From Deltaproteobacteria bacterium RBG_13_61_14 (GTDB lineage Bacteria > RBG-13-61-14), in assembly GCA_001797815.1 (NCBI GenBank), contig MGQK01000014.1, positions 1-5,669 of the forward strand: DNA of 5,669 nt, read 5' to 3'. The notes beneath the pieces were generated by a model, which saw only the letters and a program-made list of their open reading frames with translations, did not search any database and was not told the origin of the DNA. Below, in pieces: positions 4,828-5,669 of the stretch (within the stretch, counting starts at the first letter, position 1; each line of letters opens with the position of its first letter). The position numbers and the translations under genes are program-made.

Positions 4828-5669
4828 ATGCCGATTGCCAATGAAGTCGCGATTATCGGTACCGGGGTGATCAAGTTCGGGGAGAATTTTCACCAGAGCT
4901 ACGCGGACATGGCCCTGGAAGCGAGCTTGCTCGCGTTTTCGGACGCCAAGGTGGAGATGAAGGACATCCAGGCCGCGTGGTTGGGGACTTATCTGCCCTT
5001 CAGTTGGGGCTATGACGGGGTGGCGGGCGCCAGCCTGGCCGAGCCGCTTAACCTTTACAACATTCCGATCACCCGGGTGTCTAATTATTGCAGCACCGGG
5101 ATGGAGGCGGTGCGGAACGCGGCGCTGGGCATTGCCGCGGGCGAATACGACCTGGTGCTGGCCGTGGGGGTGGAGAAGATGCGGGAGGTGCCGGGCCGGG
5201 GCTCCCTGGTGGCCCAGCACGTGGAGCGGGGCCATCCCCTGTATTGCAAGGGCCGGACCGCGCCCGGGATGTTCGCGCTCTTGGCCAACCGCTATTTTAA
5301 GGAATACGGGATCGGGGAGGAGACCCTGGCCAAGGTGGCGGTGAAGAACCACTACCACGGCTCGCTCAACCCCAAGGCTCACTTCCGCAAGGAGATCACC
5401 CTGGAGCAGGCGCTCCGGGCGCCTCCGGTGGCCTCGCCCTTGAAACTCTTTGACTGCTGCCCGACCACCGACGGCGCGGCCGCGGCGATCTTGTGCCCGG
5501 CGAGCAAGGCCCGGCAATACACGGACTCATATACGATCATCAAGGGCGTGGGGTTGAACGTGGCGGGCGGCTACTATTCGGCGCAGATGGACCAGAGCTT
5601 TAGCTTTACCGGGTTCAAGGCCACCCAGGGGGCGGCCGCCTCGGCTTATCGGCAGGCCGGGATCACGAA
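4828..5669 (+). CDS. SCP2-type thiolase (acetyl-CoA acetyltransferase family), 3' end outside window
   Basis: An open frame of 280 complete codons from the ATG at 4828 to the window edge, without a stop; family members are usually about 390 residues. It starts MPIANEVAIIGTGVIKFG and has the nucleophilic Cys88 in VSNYCSTGMEAV (84-95), followed by AAGEYDLVLAVGVEKM (103-118), a family-typical stretch. KNHYHGSLNPKA (173-184) and LFDCCPTTDGAAAAIL (207-222) are characteristic of SCP2/SCPx-like thiolases rather than the classical FadA type. The C-terminal catalytic His and second Cys should lie beyond the window. The enzyme would cleave a 3-ketoacyl-CoA with CoA, or run in reverse, in the cytoplasm. 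Such thiolases often need a DUF35 partner (BbsB with BbsA, Ltp2 with ChsH2, archaeal thiolase), and the preceding gene provides one. The order DUF35 then thiolase also matches bbsAB. The substrate cannot be deduced. Confidence 0.88.
   Translation, partial: MPIANEVAIIGTGVIKFGENFHQSYADMALEASLLAFSDAKVEMKDIQAAWLGTYLPFSWGYDGVAGASLAEPLNLYNIPITRVSNYCSTGMEAVRNAALGIAAGEYDLVLAVGVEKMREVPGRGSLVAQHVERGHPLYCKGRTAPGMFALLANRYFKEYGIGEETLAKVAVKNHYHGSLNPKAHFRKEITLEQALRAPPVASPLKLFDCCPTTDGAAAAILCPASKARQYTDSYTIIKGVGLNVAGGYYSAQMDQSFSFTGFKATQGAAASAYRQAGIT

Noticed and set aside
4711-5517. Minus-strand open frame (268 codons) opposite the thiolase
   Set aside because: The plus-strand thiolase frame has the active-site Cys and family motifs. 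The start of the minus frame comes out of the CACAAAG repeat and gives a low-complexity peptide.

Overview
The window looks like a piece of a GC-rich, Gram-negative bacterial chromosome. Third codon positions are mostly G or C, Shine-Dalgarno sequences are clear, there are two sigma70-like promoters, and one exported protein carries two c-type haem motifs. The gene mix (MaoC-type hydratases, thiolase, DUF35, LUD protein, multihaem-style cytochrome) would fit a Desulfobacterota-like or other anaerobic acyl-CoA-degrading bacterium. That placement is inference; no marker gene is present.

All genes are on the plus strand, in two apparent transcription units. Unit 1 (about 66-2033) starts with a TTGACG-N17-TAAACT promoter. 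It encodes a FAS1/MaoC-like hydratase subunit whose catalytic His is replaced by Trp (129-569), an intact (R)-specific hydratase 2 subunit (600-1037) and an exported dihaem protein built from two tandem cytochrome c'/c-556-like repeats (1062-1952). It ends at a strong intrinsic terminator (1987-2033). A few codons at 3-50 are probably the end of an upstream gene.

Unit 2 starts just after the terminator with a TTGAAA-N17-TATGAT promoter. It encodes a small membrane-anchored MCE/MlaD-like protein with a C-terminal coiled coil (2078-2647), a LUD-domain (DUF162) protein with four C-terminal cysteines (2703-3314), a fusion of an HMG-CoA-synthase-fold domain to a DUF35 zinc-ribbon/OB-fold domain (3326-4714), and an SCP2-type thiolase cut off by the window end (4828-5669).

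How they may work together: the two hydratase subunits could form a heterodimer that hydrates an enoyl-CoA. The thiolase with its DUF35 partner could cleave the resulting 3-ketoacyl-CoA, as in BbsAB of anaerobic toluene degradation or the archaeal thiolase/HMGCS/DUF35 complex. The most notable point is that the HMGCS-like domain appears to have lost all three catalytic residues (Glu, Cys, His) while being fused to DUF35 and sitting next to the thiolase, which suggests a structural or substrate-binding role.

Three of the gaps between genes hold three different short repeats of the kind scattered through some bacterial genomes: AT-rich heptamers (572-599), a GCGCGGATT palindrome (2651-2671) and a CACAAAG-type 19-bp inverted repeat (4724-4805). 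No tRNA, rRNA, CRISPR or transposase gene was seen, and no gene-free stretch exceeds 130 bases.
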